Numbered from the stretch's first letter, positions 24,472 to 33,476 are shown. The stretch: DNA of 64,000 bases from CAWELS01 sp964468205 (GCA_964468205.1 CAYXVG010000001.1:1-64000); one strand, 5' to 3'. Notes: generated from the letters alone by a model not told the origin. Numbers and translations are program-made.

Positions 24472-25866
24472 ATGGATGATTCTGTATCAATTCTAATTCT
24501 GGCCGCGGGCCTGGGCACACGAATGAAGTCCAAGCACGCCAAGGTACTGCACCGCGCCGGCGGGAAGCCACTGATTTCACATGTCGTGGACACTTGCCTC
24601 TCGGTAACGCCGGCGGAGCGGATCGTAGCCGTGGTGGGTTACCAGGCGGGCGATGTACAGGCGGCCGTGGAAGACTCAGGCATCCGATTTGCCGTGCAAA
24701 CGGAGCAGAAAGGTACTGGTCATGCAGTGATGGCCGGGAAGGAGGCGCTGGACACCACCGGCGGATTGGTGGTGGTCCTCTACGGTGACGGGCCCCTCCT
24801 CTCCGAGGCCACTCTGAGGAACCTGGTGGAACGGCAGGCCACCTCGATCACGGCCGCCACACTGATCACGACGATTCTTGACGATCCCACCGGTTATGGC
24901 CGTGTCATCACCGGCCGCGAAGGCAAGATTCAGGCCATCGTCGAAGAGAAGGCCTGCACCGCCGAGCAGCGCCTGATTCGGGAGATCAACAGCGGAATTT
25001 ACTGCTTCCGGGGAGACCTGCTGTGGAAGCACCTCGACGAGGTTGGAACCGAGAATCCGGCCGGCGAGTATTATCTCACGGATATGGTGGAGATCCTTCG
25101 CCGGGCCAGCCACGAAGTTCAGACGATGCCGGTGGAAGATTCTACGGAATTGCTGGGCATCAACACCCGTGTGGAGCTGGCCGCGGTGGACAGGATCTTC
25201 CGGGAGCGAAAGACGCGCGAGCTGATGCTCGGCGGCGTCACCATCGAGAATCCAGAATCTGTAACGATTGACCTCGAAGTCGAGATTGGACGGGACACCG
25301 TGGTGGAGCCTTTCGCGCGCATCCTCGGGGGAACCAAGATCGGGGAAGACTGCCGGATCGGCGCCCACTCGCTAGTGCGCGACTCGCAGATCGCCGACGG
25401 AGTGGAAGTGAATGAATACACAATCGTAAACGACTCGGTGGTGGAGGCCGGCTGTAAGATAGGCCCGTACGCCCGGCTTCGGTTCGGTAACCGCATCGAG
25501 GCAGGCGCCGCCGTAGGCAACTTCGTCGAGCTGAAGAAGACCAATCTGGGCGCGCGATCGAAATCTCTTCACCTGGCCTACCTCGGCGATTCGGTCATCG
25601 GAGCGGACGTAAATATCGGAGCCGGCACTATCACTTGCAACTACGACGGAGTAAAGAAGCACCAGACGCACATCGGGGCAGGGGCGTTCGTGGGCAGCAA
25701 CTCGACGCTGGTGGCGCCGGTCCAGATCGGCGCGGGCAGCTACGTCGGGGCGGGCTCGGTAATCACAACAATCGTGCCGCCGGATGCCCTGGCGCTGGGA
25801 CGCGGCCGCCAGGTGAACAAAGAAGACTGGGCACGGCGGCGGCGGGAGATGGTGAAGAACGAATAG
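24472..25866 (+). CDS. glmU: Bifunctional UDP-GlcNAc pyrophosphorylase / GlcN-1-P acetyltransferase
   Basis: A 464-residue two-domain enzyme making UDP-GlcNAc for peptidoglycan and LPS. The N-terminal uridylyltransferase has LAAGLGTRMKS with the activating Lys, EQKGTGHA and the metal-binding YGDGP. The C-terminal left-handed beta-helix (from about 255) shows hexapeptide repeats and the acetyltransferase His/Tyr region KSLHLAYLGD, then IGAGTITCNYDG. The start is ATG 24472, with AGGAGGAG at 24458-24465 placed six bases before it; an in-frame ATG at 24448 lacks such a site. Length is close to the usual 456. Confidence 0.95.
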   Translation: MDDSVSILILAAGLGTRMKSKHAKVLHRAGGKPLISHVVDTCLSVTPAERIVAVVGYQAGDVQAAVEDSGIRFAVQTEQKGTGHAVMAGKEALDTTGGLVVVLYGDGPLLSEATLRNLVERQATSITAATLITTILDDPTGYGRVITGREGKIQAIVEEKACTAEQRLIREINSGIYCFRGDLLWKHLDEVGTENPAGEYYLTDMVEILRRASHEVQTMPVEDSTELLGINTRVELAAVDRIFRERKTRELMLGGVTIENPESVTIDLEVEIGRDTVVEPFARILGGTKIGEDCRIGAHSLVRDSQIADGVEVNEYTIVNDSVVEAGCKIGPYARLRFGNRIEAGAAVGNFVELKKTNLGARSKSLHLAYLGDSVIGADVNIGAGTITCNYDGVKKHQTHIGAGAFVGSNSTLVAPVQIGAGSYVGAGSVITTIVPPDALALGRGRQVNKEDWARRRREMVKNE

Positions 25867-25872
25867 ACTGCG

Positions 25873-26754
25873 CTACAGTACTACCACCGGGTGATAGAGG
25901 TTCGGAAGTCTCGCCTCGCCGACCGCGATGAGATCTCCTTCCTCCGAAATGGCTTTCAAAAGCTTCGCCGGCTTGCCCGAGCGAAACGGAGACCCGCGAA
26001 AGTCCCTTCCCTGCCGGATCTGGGTGGCAGTGAGGCGGTCGACCGTCTGGGACGGGATCTCGGGCAGCATTTTCGCCGCGGGAATCACGGCTTCTGAGAG
26101 GCGCTTCTCATCCGCCAGTTTTTGCAGACCCGGGAGAGAATGGGCCTCTTCGATGGAGAATTCGCTGGACCTGAGGCGAACGAGTTTTTCGAGAAACGCC
26201 CCGCATCCATAGGCTCTGCCCAGATCGTGCGCGATGCTCCGGAGATAAGTCCCTCCGGAACAATGAACCCTCACCCTTGCCAGCGAGCCTTGGCAGGAAA
26301 TCAACTGCAGTTCGTAAACCGTCACCGTGACTGGGGAAAGATTAGCCGGCTTGCCCTTGCGGGCCAATTTGTAGGCGGGGACCCCGGCTACCTTCTTGGC
26401 GGACACCGGAGGCGGCGCCTGCTCAATCTTACCGTGAAACCCGGCGAGAAGCCCCTCCAGGCGGTTCGGATCTAGCGATGGTTCGTTTTTCTCGCTGACC
26501 GCCTCTCCATCGACGTCGTAAGTATCCGTCGACCAGCCAAAGTGGATCACCCCATCATAGACCTTGTCGCTGGCCGTATAGAACTGGGCCAGGCGCGTAG
26601 CCCGGCCAATAACCAGGGGAAGCACACCAGTCGCGGCGGGATCCAGTGTTCCAAGATGACCCACCTTCTTGATCCTTGTGATACCCCGGACTTTGGCCAC
26701 GACGTCATGCGAGGTCCATCCAGCCGGCTTGTCAACCACGATCACGCCCGTCAT
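25873..26754 (-). CDS. truB: tRNA pseudouridine(55) synthase TruB
   Basis: A 293-residue enzyme that makes pseudouridine 55 in the T loop of tRNA. The catalytic Asp38 is in GTLDPAATG, the Tyr of KVYDG is the stacking residue, and SGGTYLRSIAHDLG and the RG/PUA-like C-terminus are present. The length is normal. It is transcribed toward glmU and ends six bases from the glmU stop, so the two genes are convergent. It is divergent from the DUF1844 gene with a 67-base gap. Confidence 0.94.
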   Translation of the reverse strand: MTGVIVVDKPAGWTSHDVVAKVRGITRIKKVGHLGTLDPAATGVLPLVIGRATRLAQFYTASDKVYDGVIHFGWSTDTYDVDGEAVSEKNEPSLDPNRLEGLLAGFHGKIEQAPPPVSAKKVAGVPAYKLARKGKPANLSPVTVTVYELQLISCQGSLARVRVHCSGGTYLRSIAHDLGRAYGCGAFLEKLVRLRSSEFSIEEAHSLPGLQKLADEKRLSEAVIPAAKMLPEIPSQTVDRLTATQIRQGRDFRGSPFRSGKPAKLLKAISEEGDLIAVGEARLPNLYHPVVVL

Positions 26755-26821
26755 GCAATTCTATACTGTAGCATCGGCCGTTCGCTTCAACCGCCGGCAG
26801 GCAGGCGGCTAGAATAGAGGC

Positions 26822-27187
26822 ATGGAAGAGAATCCCACACCCGTCCCGGAAGAAGAAGCGAAAAAAGAGGAGGATGAGCAGAAGGAGTCTTCCCAGGAGG
26901 CAGAACAGCCAAGCGGCATTCCGTTGCCGCCGGCCACCTTCGACTTCCTCGTGCTTTCGCTGCGGTCGCAGGCGGAGTTGCATCTTGGGCTGCTTCACTT
27001 TGGAGATGAAAAGGACCGCCCAAAACCGAATCTGCCCCTGGCGCAGCACGCCATCGATATGATGGCAATGCTTGTCACGAAGACGAAAGGCAATCTCAGC
27101 ATGGAGGAGAGCCGTCTGTTGGAGAACTCCCTAACCGAATTACGCTTCCGTTACGTGCAGGCATCCGAAGGCTCCAAGAAGGCGTGA
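26822..27187 (+). CDS. DUF1844 family protein
   Basis: A 121-residue protein. The first 35 residues are Glu/Lys/Pro-rich and probably disordered. The conserved domain (about 38-112) begins with the family pattern ATFDFLVLSLRSQAELHLGL and continues with AIDMMAMLVTKTKGNLSMEE. The family has no known function, but its gene is common in Acidobacteriota and related phyla. The stop TGA at 27185-27187 is directly followed by the ATG of the MBL hydrolase, so the three genes to ribF form one tight operon. Confidence 0.85.
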   Translation: MEENPTPVPEEEAKKEEDEQKESSQEAEQPSGIPLPPATFDFLVLSLRSQAELHLGLLHFGDEKDRPKPNLPLAQHAIDMMAMLVTKTKGNLSMEESRLLENSLTELRFRYVQASEGSKKA

Positions 27188-27985
27188 ATGGCGTCTCATA
27201 GCGGCAAGATGACCCTGACCGTTTTAGGGTCCGGGACCAGCGTTGGCGTGCCTACCATCGGCTGCCGGTGCCCGGTTTGCACCTCCACGGACCCTCGCGA
27301 TCAGCGTCTGCGGCCGTCGGTGTTTCTGCGATACCGGGGCCGGGGCGTGCTGATCGATACCACCCCTGACTTTCGACAGCAGGCGCTCCGCTTCGGAGTG
27401 GACCGCCTGGACGCAATCCTGTACACACATGCCCATGCAGACCACATCCTGGGACTGGACGATGTCCGGCCATTTAACTTCCACCAGGAGTCGCCCATAC
27501 CGATCTATGCCTCCTCAGCGACGCTGACCACGATCCAGAGAACTTTCCGCTATGTATTTGACGGGCGGGAGACCCAATCTTCCCGCCCGAAGATCGAGAC
27601 GCGCCTGTTCGACGAACTGCCGTTTCCCTTGTTCGGCGTCGAGGTGCAGCCGATACCGCTACCGCACGGAGAGAAAGGCTCTCATGGGTTTCGATTCGGA
27701 AACCTTGCGTATCTGACCGACCACAGCGAAATTCCGGAAACCACCAAAGAAATGCTCAGCGGGCTAGACGTGCTATTCCTCGACGCCTTGCGTCATAAGC
27801 CGCATCCAACTCACTGCACTCTAGAGCAGGCACTGCGGCACGTGGAAGAGTTGAAGCCGCGGCGGGCCTTCTTCACTCACATTTCCTGTTACATGGGAGA
27901 ACATGAGAAGGTTGAGAGCCGCCTGCCCGCAAACGTTCGATTGGCTTTTGATGGACTCGAGATCTCAGTGGAGATGCCCGGATAG
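27188..27985 (+). CDS. MBL-fold metallohydrolase (PhnP-like phosphodiesterase)
   Basis: A 265-residue metallo-beta-lactamase-fold hydrolase. The metal motif THAHADHILGLDD gives His81, His83, Asp85 and His86, with further ligands in LPHGEKG, LTDHSEI and FTHISC. The N-terminal CRCPVC (Cys26, Cys28, Cys31) matches the structural zinc site of PhnP, a cyclic phosphodiesterase, so a related phosphodiester substrate is likely. No signal peptide. It fits between DUF1844 and ribF with no spacer on either side (27187/27188 and 27985/27986). Confidence 0.88.
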   Translation: MASHSGKMTLTVLGSGTSVGVPTIGCRCPVCTSTDPRDQRLRPSVFLRYRGRGVLIDTTPDFRQQALRFGVDRLDAILYTHAHADHILGLDDVRPFNFHQESPIPIYASSATLTTIQRTFRYVFDGRETQSSRPKIETRLFDELPFPLFGVEVQPIPLPHGEKGSHGFRFGNLAYLTDHSEIPETTKEMLSGLDVLFLDALRHKPHPTHCTLEQALRHVEELKPRRAFFTHISCYMGEHEKVESRLPANVRLAFDGLEISVEMPG

Positions 27986-28963
27986 ATGGGCGACAAGATC
28001 CGCATTTACCGTTCCCTGAGGGAGGTCCCACCCGATTTCGGCCCGTGCGTGCTCACGATTGGCAACTTCGACGGCGTCCACATCGGCCACCGGGAAGTCT
28101 TCCGGCGGGTAGCCGCCGTCGCGGAGGCGAACGGGTGGCGCCCCTCCGCCCTGACATTTGACCCCCACCCGGCGAAGGTGGTCGCTCCGAAACGCGCTCC
28201 GAAACTGCTGAGCACCCCGGAGGAGCGCTCCGTGTGGATGGAGGAGGAGGGAATCCAGCAGGTAGTGATCCTTCCGTTTACACCAGAGTTCTCCGGTCTC
28301 TCGCCCGAGCGTTTCGTCGAGGACGTTCTTGTGAAGGGTCTCGGTGTAAAAGAGATCCTCATCGGCTGGAATTTCCGTTTTGGGAGAAACCAGGCCGGCG
28401 ACACCGAGTATCTTGCCGCACTCGGCAAGCAGCACGGCTTTTCTCTCGAGGTTCTCGAGGGCGTCACCTACCGCGGCTTCACGGTTTCGAGCAGCGTGAT
28501 ACGGCGGCTTCTCGAAGAGGGAAAGATCGCCATCGCCAACCGCATGCTGGGCCGGCCTTATTCAGTTTCCGGGGCCGTCGTGCCCGGCTATGGAATAGGA
28601 GCAAAGAAGACCGTACCCACATTGAATCTGCGCACCGACGCCGAAGTGCTTCCGGCCACTGGGGTCTACGTTACGCGGACGATAGATGTCGATACGGGGG
28701 TGGAATGGCCGTCGGTCACCAATATCGGCTACCGGCCAACGTTCAAAGGCGATAACTTGAGCGTCGAATCCCATGTATTAGAGAACCTGGGGGACGCGAG
28801 TCCCGGCCGGATACGGCTGACGTTTCTGAAACGGCTCCGGCGGGAGCGCAGATTCCCCAACGCGGAGAAGCTGAAGGTGCAGATTCTGCGCGATGTGAGT
28901 CGCGCAGAAGCGTACTTCCGGCGGGTGGAGAAGTGGGTTGGGGAGGCGGCCCGCAGCTACTGA
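27986..28963 (+). CDS. ribF: Bifunctional riboflavin kinase / FAD synthetase
   Basis: A 325-residue enzyme that converts riboflavin to FMN and FMN to FAD. The N-terminal adenylyltransferase domain shows the HIGH-type signature GNFDGVHIGH and the KISSS-like element TVSSSVIR. The C-terminal riboflavin kinase domain (from about 183) has GRPYSVSGAVVPGYGIGAKKTVPTLNL and GVYVT, NIGYRPTF and FLKRLRRERRF. The length is normal. The start ATG immediately follows the MBL gene stop. It acts downstream of RibBA, found elsewhere in this window. Confidence 0.94.
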   Translation: MGDKIRIYRSLREVPPDFGPCVLTIGNFDGVHIGHREVFRRVAAVAEANGWRPSALTFDPHPAKVVAPKRAPKLLSTPEERSVWMEEEGIQQVVILPFTPEFSGLSPERFVEDVLVKGLGVKEILIGWNFRFGRNQAGDTEYLAALGKQHGFSLEVLEGVTYRGFTVSSSVIRRLLEEGKIAIANRMLGRPYSVSGAVVPGYGIGAKKTVPTLNLRTDAEVLPATGVYVTRTIDVDTGVEWPSVTNIGYRPTFKGDNLSVESHVLENLGDASPGRIRLTFLKRLRRERRFPNAEKLKVQILRDVSRAEAYFRRVEKWVGEAARSY

Positions 28964-29020
28964 GCCGGGGCCGCTGCAGAGCGATCCACTAGCGCACGAA
29001 AGCGCCGTCGTGATTGAAGG

Positions 29021-30052
29021 CTAAGCGACCGCGAGTTCGCCTGCTGTGTAACGCTTGGCCATCTCCTCGAGCGGCATCGGCTCGTAGTCGCCGGCGTGTC
29101 CGGCTTGTCCGAAAGCGATCATTCGGGCTTTGACGACTTCAGTCATCGCCTCGCGGGCCGGCTTCAGGTAATCGCGGGGATCGAACTTACCCGGGGTTTC
29201 CATGAAGACCTTGCGAATCGCGCCGGTGATAGCGAGGCGGTTGTCCGTATCCACATTAATCTTGCGGACACCGTGCTTGATACCGTTCTGGATCTCGGCT
29301 ACCGGAACACCCCAAGTCGGTTTGATTTCACCGCCATATTTGTTGATAACATCCTGGAGTTCCTTCGGCACGCTGGAAGAGCCATGCATCACGAGGTGCG
29401 TGTTTGGAAGCTTCTCGTTGATCTCGATGATGCGCTGCATGGCGAGGATCTCGCCATCCGGCTCACGGGTGAACTTGTAGGCGCCGTGGCTGGTGCCGAT
29501 GGCGACCGCAAGAGCGTCGATACCGGTCTGTTTCACGAAGTCGACCGCTTGGTCAGGATCGGTGAGGTGGGCCAGCGGATCGACATCTGCGCCATGGCCA
29601 TCCTCAATGCCGCCGAGGCAGCCCAGTTCGCCTTCCACCGAGACACCGCGGGCATGAGCCATCTCGACGACTTCCCGGGTGACCTTCACGTTGTACTCGT
29701 AGCTGGCCGGAGTCTTGCCGTCCGCTTCGAGCGAGCCGTCCATCATGACGCTGGTGAACCCAAGGTCGATCGCCGATTTACAGGTCTCGGGGCTATTGCC
29801 GTGGTCCTGGTGCAAAGCCATCGGAATCTCGGGATACAGCTCGGCTGCGGCGAGCATCAGGTGATAAAGGAACCGATCATTTGAATACTTACGGGCTCCC
29901 CGGCTCGCCTGGACGATAACCGGAGACTTCGTCTCGCGAGCAGCCTCCATAATGGCTTGGATCTGCTCCATATTGTTGACGTTGAACGCGCCGACGCCGT
30001 AGCCTCCCTTAGCTGCTTCATCCAGAAGCTGTCTCATGGACACGAGTGGCAT
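29021..30052 (-). CDS. fba: Class II fructose-bisphosphate aldolase
   Basis: A 343-residue zinc-dependent aldolase of glycolysis and gluconeogenesis. The metal ligands and active site appear as HQDHGN, DGS(LE), VEGELG, GTSHGAYK and HGSSSVP, followed by GVRKINVDTDNR. Its length and order fit the type B class II enzymes. AGGGAG lies about ten bases before the ATG. The minus-strand promoter region is likely TACAAT at 30107-30102, lying within an inverted repeat (30080-30109), so regulation near the start point is possible. Confidence 0.94.
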   Translation of the reverse strand: MPLVSMRQLLDEAAKGGYGVGAFNVNNMEQIQAIMEAARETKSPVIVQASRGARKYSNDRFLYHLMLAAAELYPEIPMALHQDHGNSPETCKSAIDLGFTSVMMDGSLEADGKTPASYEYNVKVTREVVEMAHARGVSVEGELGCLGGIEDGHGADVDPLAHLTDPDQAVDFVKQTGIDALAVAIGTSHGAYKFTREPDGEILAMQRIIEINEKLPNTHLVMHGSSSVPKELQDVINKYGGEIKPTWGVPVAEIQNGIKHGVRKINVDTDNRLAITGAIRKVFMETPGKFDPRDYLKPAREAMTEVVKARMIAFGQAGHAGDYEPMPLEEMAKRYTAGELAVA

Positions 30053-30079
30053 AGTGTGGGTCTCCCTTCAGTAATAAAA

Positions 30080-30109
30080 GGTACAGAAGTAGTGAAACTT
30101 CATTGTACC
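30080..30109. repeat. Imperfect inverted repeat over the fba promoter
   Basis: GGTACAGAAGT (30080-30090) pairs with ACTTCATTGTACC (30097-30109) with a two-base bulge and a six-base centre. Its outer arm contains TACAAT on the minus strand, the likely -10 box for fba, and the repeat spans the expected transcription start, so it may be an operator or a leader hairpin. Confidence 0.4.
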
Positions 30110-30144
30110 CGACGGTTGAATTCCTATGCAGAAACGTTTGGTGT

Positions 30145-30197
30145 CGAATCTGTAACACTAGTTCCGCCGCGTGTCGTGGGATTCTCTTACAGATTCG
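30145..30197. repeat. Eleven-base perfect inverted repeat at the 3' end of the GGDEF gene
   Basis: CGAATCTGTAA (30145-30155) and TTACAGATTCG (30187-30197) are perfect inverted copies around 31 bases. One arm contains the stop codon of the GGDEF-like gene. There is no T tract, so an ordinary intrinsic terminator is unlikely. It may be an mRNA end-stabilising hairpin or a binding site. Confidence 0.4.
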
Positions 30198-31212
30198 GGG
30201 CGGCGACTGATTCGAGCGCCAGCAGCAACTTGTCAGTATCCTTGAGAATCTTCTGCTCGGTGGATCCGGCGGCAGCTTCCACCACCCCCGTCCGCAGCAG
30301 GATCTTGACTTCACGGTCGAGATTTGATTCCCGGACGACAAATGGTTTGCCCACGTCTTGCACGTAGCTTTCCGTCAGCCAGACGGCCTCCGGTTTGGGA
30401 CGGTCAACGAGCACGACAAAGTGTCCCTCACCCCAGCGTGCAAGCACGCCATCGTCAGCAACCTTGTCGCGCAGACGTCTGGAAAACTCGGCCACCACTG
30501 CGTCGCGGTACTGGCTCCCGTACCGCCTGTGGAGATAGTCGAAGTTGCTTGCCCACAGGTAGATGAGGCAAAAGGTCCGCCGCGCGGTCAGACGGTCTCG
30601 GATTTCAGACAGGACACCGTTGCGATTCGCCACGCCGGAGACGGGATCTTTTGCCGCGGCTTCGCGGGCGCTCTGCAAAGCGCCGCGCAGACTGTCCACC
30701 TCCTCGCGCAGCGTCGCCACCGCGAGTTGGTTTTGCTTTCGCAGGTTTGCGACGCTCTCTTCGACGGTTCCGACGGCGTTAACAAGTTCCGGGCACAGGC
30801 GGGTGATTTCCGGATCTTGCGCGATAGAATGCAACTGGCCGAGGCCAAGCTGGAGGCGGCGATCATCGGACTGGCTATGGCGGATTGCTTCGAGCAATTC
30901 CGCCAGGGCACGGCTTGACGTCGACACCTTCTCCTGCAACGCCCGGACGTAACGGCAAGCCTTGCCGGTATAATCCTCGAGAGCGCCGAGGAACGTGATT
31001 CGGGTTTCCCGCAGATCGTCCGCGGTCGCCGCGCTGGAAATCCGCGCCGCGAGCGTGAGCAATTCCTGGCGGAACTGCTCTTTGGCGCCATGCTCCATCT
31101 CCACCGCGCAACGGCCGGAAGCCTCCACCGCGGCCCGATAGCCGTCAAGCGACGCTTTTTGCAATGTTTCCAGACGGTCCAAGTGGGATACAGAACGTTT
31201 CAGAGAGATCAT
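30187..31212 (-). CDS. Degenerate GGDEF-domain protein
   Basis: A 341-residue protein. An N-terminal helical region (about 1-185, rich in Leu/Glu/Gln/Arg, coiled-coil-like) leads into a GGDEF-type domain (about 188-335) with DPVSGVANRNG and the following alpha/beta elements. The signature RxGGDEF reads RWGEGHF, so the catalytic and metal-binding residues of a diguanylate cyclase are lost. The expected role is binding rather than synthesis of c-di-GMP, or another regulatory role. No transmembrane helix is visible, so it should be cytosolic. Confidence 0.8.
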   Translation of the reverse strand: MISLKRSVSHLDRLETLQKASLDGYRAAVEASGRCAVEMEHGAKEQFRQELLTLAARISSAATADDLRETRITFLGALEDYTGKACRYVRALQEKVSTSSRALAELLEAIRHSQSDDRRLQLGLGQLHSIAQDPEITRLCPELVNAVGTVEESVANLRKQNQLAVATLREEVDSLRGALQSAREAAAKDPVSGVANRNGVLSEIRDRLTARRTFCLIYLWASNFDYLHRRYGSQYRDAVVAEFSRRLRDKVADDGVLARWGEGHFVVLVDRPKPEAVWLTESYVQDVGKPFVVRESNLDREVKILLRTGVVEAAAGSTEQKILKDTDKLLLALESVAAPNL

Positions 31213-31340
31213 GACAACACTGCAATATCACTTATCGGCAGTCTTCCGGACTCCTCCGGGTTTTTCGCGAGCAGACCCGGGAACCGCGGTGTAGTTCGTC
31301 ACGTAGTGGATGTATGCTGTAACGGAAGCGGAATCCAAGG

Positions 31341-32156
31341 ATGATCAAGCTCATTGAGGCATTGAACTACCGGTGCTTACGCTATGTCCGCCAGCCGCTC
31401 GGGCGGCTGCAAGTGCTGGTGGGGCCCAACGCGAGTGGCAAGACGACGTTCCTCGATATCGTTTCGTTTCTTGGCGATTTCGTTGCAGGTGGCCCGGGAA
31501 AGGCACTGGTTGAACGAACTCGCAATCCTCTCGATCTATTCTGGCGGCGCATGCCCGGCTCGTTTGAGCTGGCTATCGAAGCGGAAATTCCCCAGAAACT
31601 CCGGTCACTCCTCGAAAAGCCATTCGACACTGCGCGCTATGAGGTCGGGATTACGGTTGACAAGGAGACTCTGGAGCTGTCGATCAAGACTGAAAAGTTA
31701 CTATTCCAATCTGAAACGCCCCTAGAGCAGCCACAGCGCAGCCTGTTCCCCGAATCGGTGTGCCCCCCGCAGACGATCGCACGAGTCCGCCATCCCGGAG
31801 ATCGATCCGTGCTGACAAAGGTTCCCGGTGGCAATGACAATTTCTACTCCGAGGTCGGAAAGGGCTGGTTCCCCGCCTTCAAACTTGGGGTAAAACGATC
31901 AACGCTCGGAAACCTGCCTGCGGACGAGACGAGATTCCCAGTTTCCACGTGGCTTCGGAGTTTGCTCAGCGAGGGTGTTCAATCCATCAGTCTCAATAGC
32001 CGGCTGCTGCGCCAGGCCAGCCCCCCGAGTCAGACGCGTGCGTTTCTCCCAGATGGCTCGGATCTTACTTCGCATCTGGGATTCTCGGGTAGCGTTGGAC
32101 AGAATGAAAGAGCTCATAGTCCTGGCTGCCGACAAGTCGATTCAACAAACCATTGA
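31341..32156 (+). pseudogene. AAA/ABC-type ATPase with C-terminal half deleted
   Basis: The N-terminal half of an SMC/ABC-like AAA ATPase of the kind seen in anti-phage and OLD-like systems. Walker A is GPNASGKTT (residues 28-36). The region IEALNYRCLRYV through GGNDNFYSEVGKGW to LLRQASPPSQTRAFLPDGS (to about residue 240) matches a widespread roughly 400-residue ATPase family as I remember it. After residue 242 the frame leaves the family: Walker B, signature and H-loop are absent. In another frame, bases 32066-32092 read YFASGILG then TAG, the usual C-terminus of the family. I conclude that an internal deletion with a frame change joined these near 32058-32066. The product is probably inactive. 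Confidence 0.7.
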
Positions 32157-32727
32157 GGCACTACTGGCGCGTCCCGATGCACTTGGAATCCGCCCGTTGG
32201 CGCGCGGAAACTGGGATATCGTGATCCAGCCCCAACACGATGCAAGCCTGTACCTCACTGCGCATGAGTTCTTGCGCCCACAAAGCTCGCGTTACCGTTA
32301 TGCCCTTACGGTCTCGGATCGCCACGGGAGCGGCAGGGGAGAAGAGACACGAGAAGAGATGGAGCGAAGCATCGAGGACCGGCTCGCTCATTCCGGCTGG
32401 AACGAGAATCGGGCGGCGGTTGTGATCGATCCCGAACTGGAAGTTTGGGTTTGGAGCGACTCGCCCCAAGTTGAAGCTGTTGTCGGATGGAAGGGACACA
32501 CCCTGAGCTTGAGACACTGGCTCGCTGAAGAGGGCTATCTGATTGAGGACCAGTCGAAGCCACTCAGCCCGCAGGAGTGTCTGGCGAAAGCGTTGCGAAA
32601 GGCGCGGAAACCCCGGTCTAGCTCTCTGTTTCGAGAGTTGGCGGAGAAGGTGTCCTTCAGACGCTGCACCGACCCGGCTTTCGGGAAGCTGTGCGCGGTT
32701 CTTCGGGAATGGTTTCCGCGCCCCTGA
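32104..32727 (+). CDS. Toprim/DUF4276-like partner of the AAA ATPase
   Basis: A 207-residue protein starting at ATG 32104 (MKELIVLAAD), eleven bases after the TAG that would end an intact ATPase. Conserved-looking acidic spots are LTVSDRHGSGR (about 85-95) and VIDPELEVWVWSD (about 120-132), which resemble Toprim-type nuclease/effector proteins (DUF4276, RloB, PARIS AriB type). Toprim membership is inference from this pattern. The rest (KPRSSSLFRELAEKVSFRRCTDPAF) is typical of the family that pairs with this ATPase. The frame is intact through the stop, although its ATPase partner is damaged. Confidence 0.72.
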   Translation: MKELIVLAADKSIQQTIEALLARPDALGIRPLARGNWDIVIQPQHDASLYLTAHEFLRPQSSRYRYALTVSDRHGSGRGEETREEMERSIEDRLAHSGWNENRAAVVIDPELEVWVWSDSPQVEAVVGWKGHTLSLRHWLAEEGYLIEDQSKPLSPQECLAKALRKARKPRSSSLFRELAEKVSFRRCTDPAFGKLCAVLREWFPRP

Positions 32728-32772
32728 ACCGGCTGCTGTGAGCGGCGCTCCGGCTGGTAGAATCGGAGAGAC

Positions 32773-33432
32773 ATGGATAAGCAGACGGTACTATCTTTTA
32801 TCAAGGACGTCGGTATCGTTCCCATCGTCCGCACGACGAGCGCCGAAAGCGCGGTGAGGACGATCGACGCCATCTACGCCGGCGGGATTCGCGCGGCCGA
32901 GATTACGATGACGGTGCCGGGAGCGGTAAAGGCGCTCGAAAAGGTCGCCGACGCCTATGGTGACAAGATTGTGCTGGGAGCGGGCACGGTTCTCGATCCG
33001 GAGACGGCGCGGATCTGCATGCTCGCCGGGGCCGAGTTCTTCGTCACGCCAACGCTGAAGATCTCCACCCTCGAGATGGCGAAGCGCTATAGCAAGGCGA
33101 TCCTTCCCGGGGCCTTCACCCCCACCGAAGTGCTCACTGCCTGGGAGCACGGCGCTGACTTCGTAAAGGTCTTTCCCTGCGGTAATGCCGGCGGGCCAAA
33201 GTACATCAAGGCCCTGAAAGCCCCGCTGCCCCAGATTGAAATGATCCCGGTAGGCGGCGTGAACATGGATACCGCCGCGGACTTCCTCCGGGCCGGAGCG
33301 TGCGCCATCGCGGTCGGCTCAGACCTCGTGGACGGTAAAACGATCGCCGCCGAGGACTATGACGTCTTCACCGAACGCGCCCGTAAGTACCTGGAAATCA
33401 TTCAAGCTACCCGGAGCGAAATGGCCGGCTGA
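32773..33432 (+). CDS. eda: KDPG/KHG aldolase
   Basis: A 219-residue class I aldolase that splits 2-keto-3-deoxy-6-phosphogluconate to pyruvate and glyceraldehyde-3-phosphate in the Entner-Doudoroff or sugar-acid pathways. The Schiff-base lysine is Lys132 in FVKVFPC, the catalytic Glu43 is in AAEITM, and the conserved Arg20 is in VPIVR. GAGTVLD, VTPTL and IPVGGVN are also present. No edd lies near, so a sugar-acid catabolic role is possible. The gene starts 45 bases after the Toprim-like gene and has GGAGAG before the ATG. Confidence 0.92.
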   Translation: MDKQTVLSFIKDVGIVPIVRTTSAESAVRTIDAIYAGGIRAAEITMTVPGAVKALEKVADAYGDKIVLGAGTVLDPETARICMLAGAEFFVTPTLKISTLEMAKRYSKAILPGAFTPTEVLTAWEHGADFVKVFPCGNAGGPKYIKALKAPLPQIEMIPVGGVNMDTAADFLRAGACAIAVGSDLVDGKTIAAEDYDVFTERARKYLEIIQATRSEMAG

Positions 33433-33476
33433 GACGCTGTGCCAGCCGGTTTAAAACTGCTAAACTAAACCCGTCT

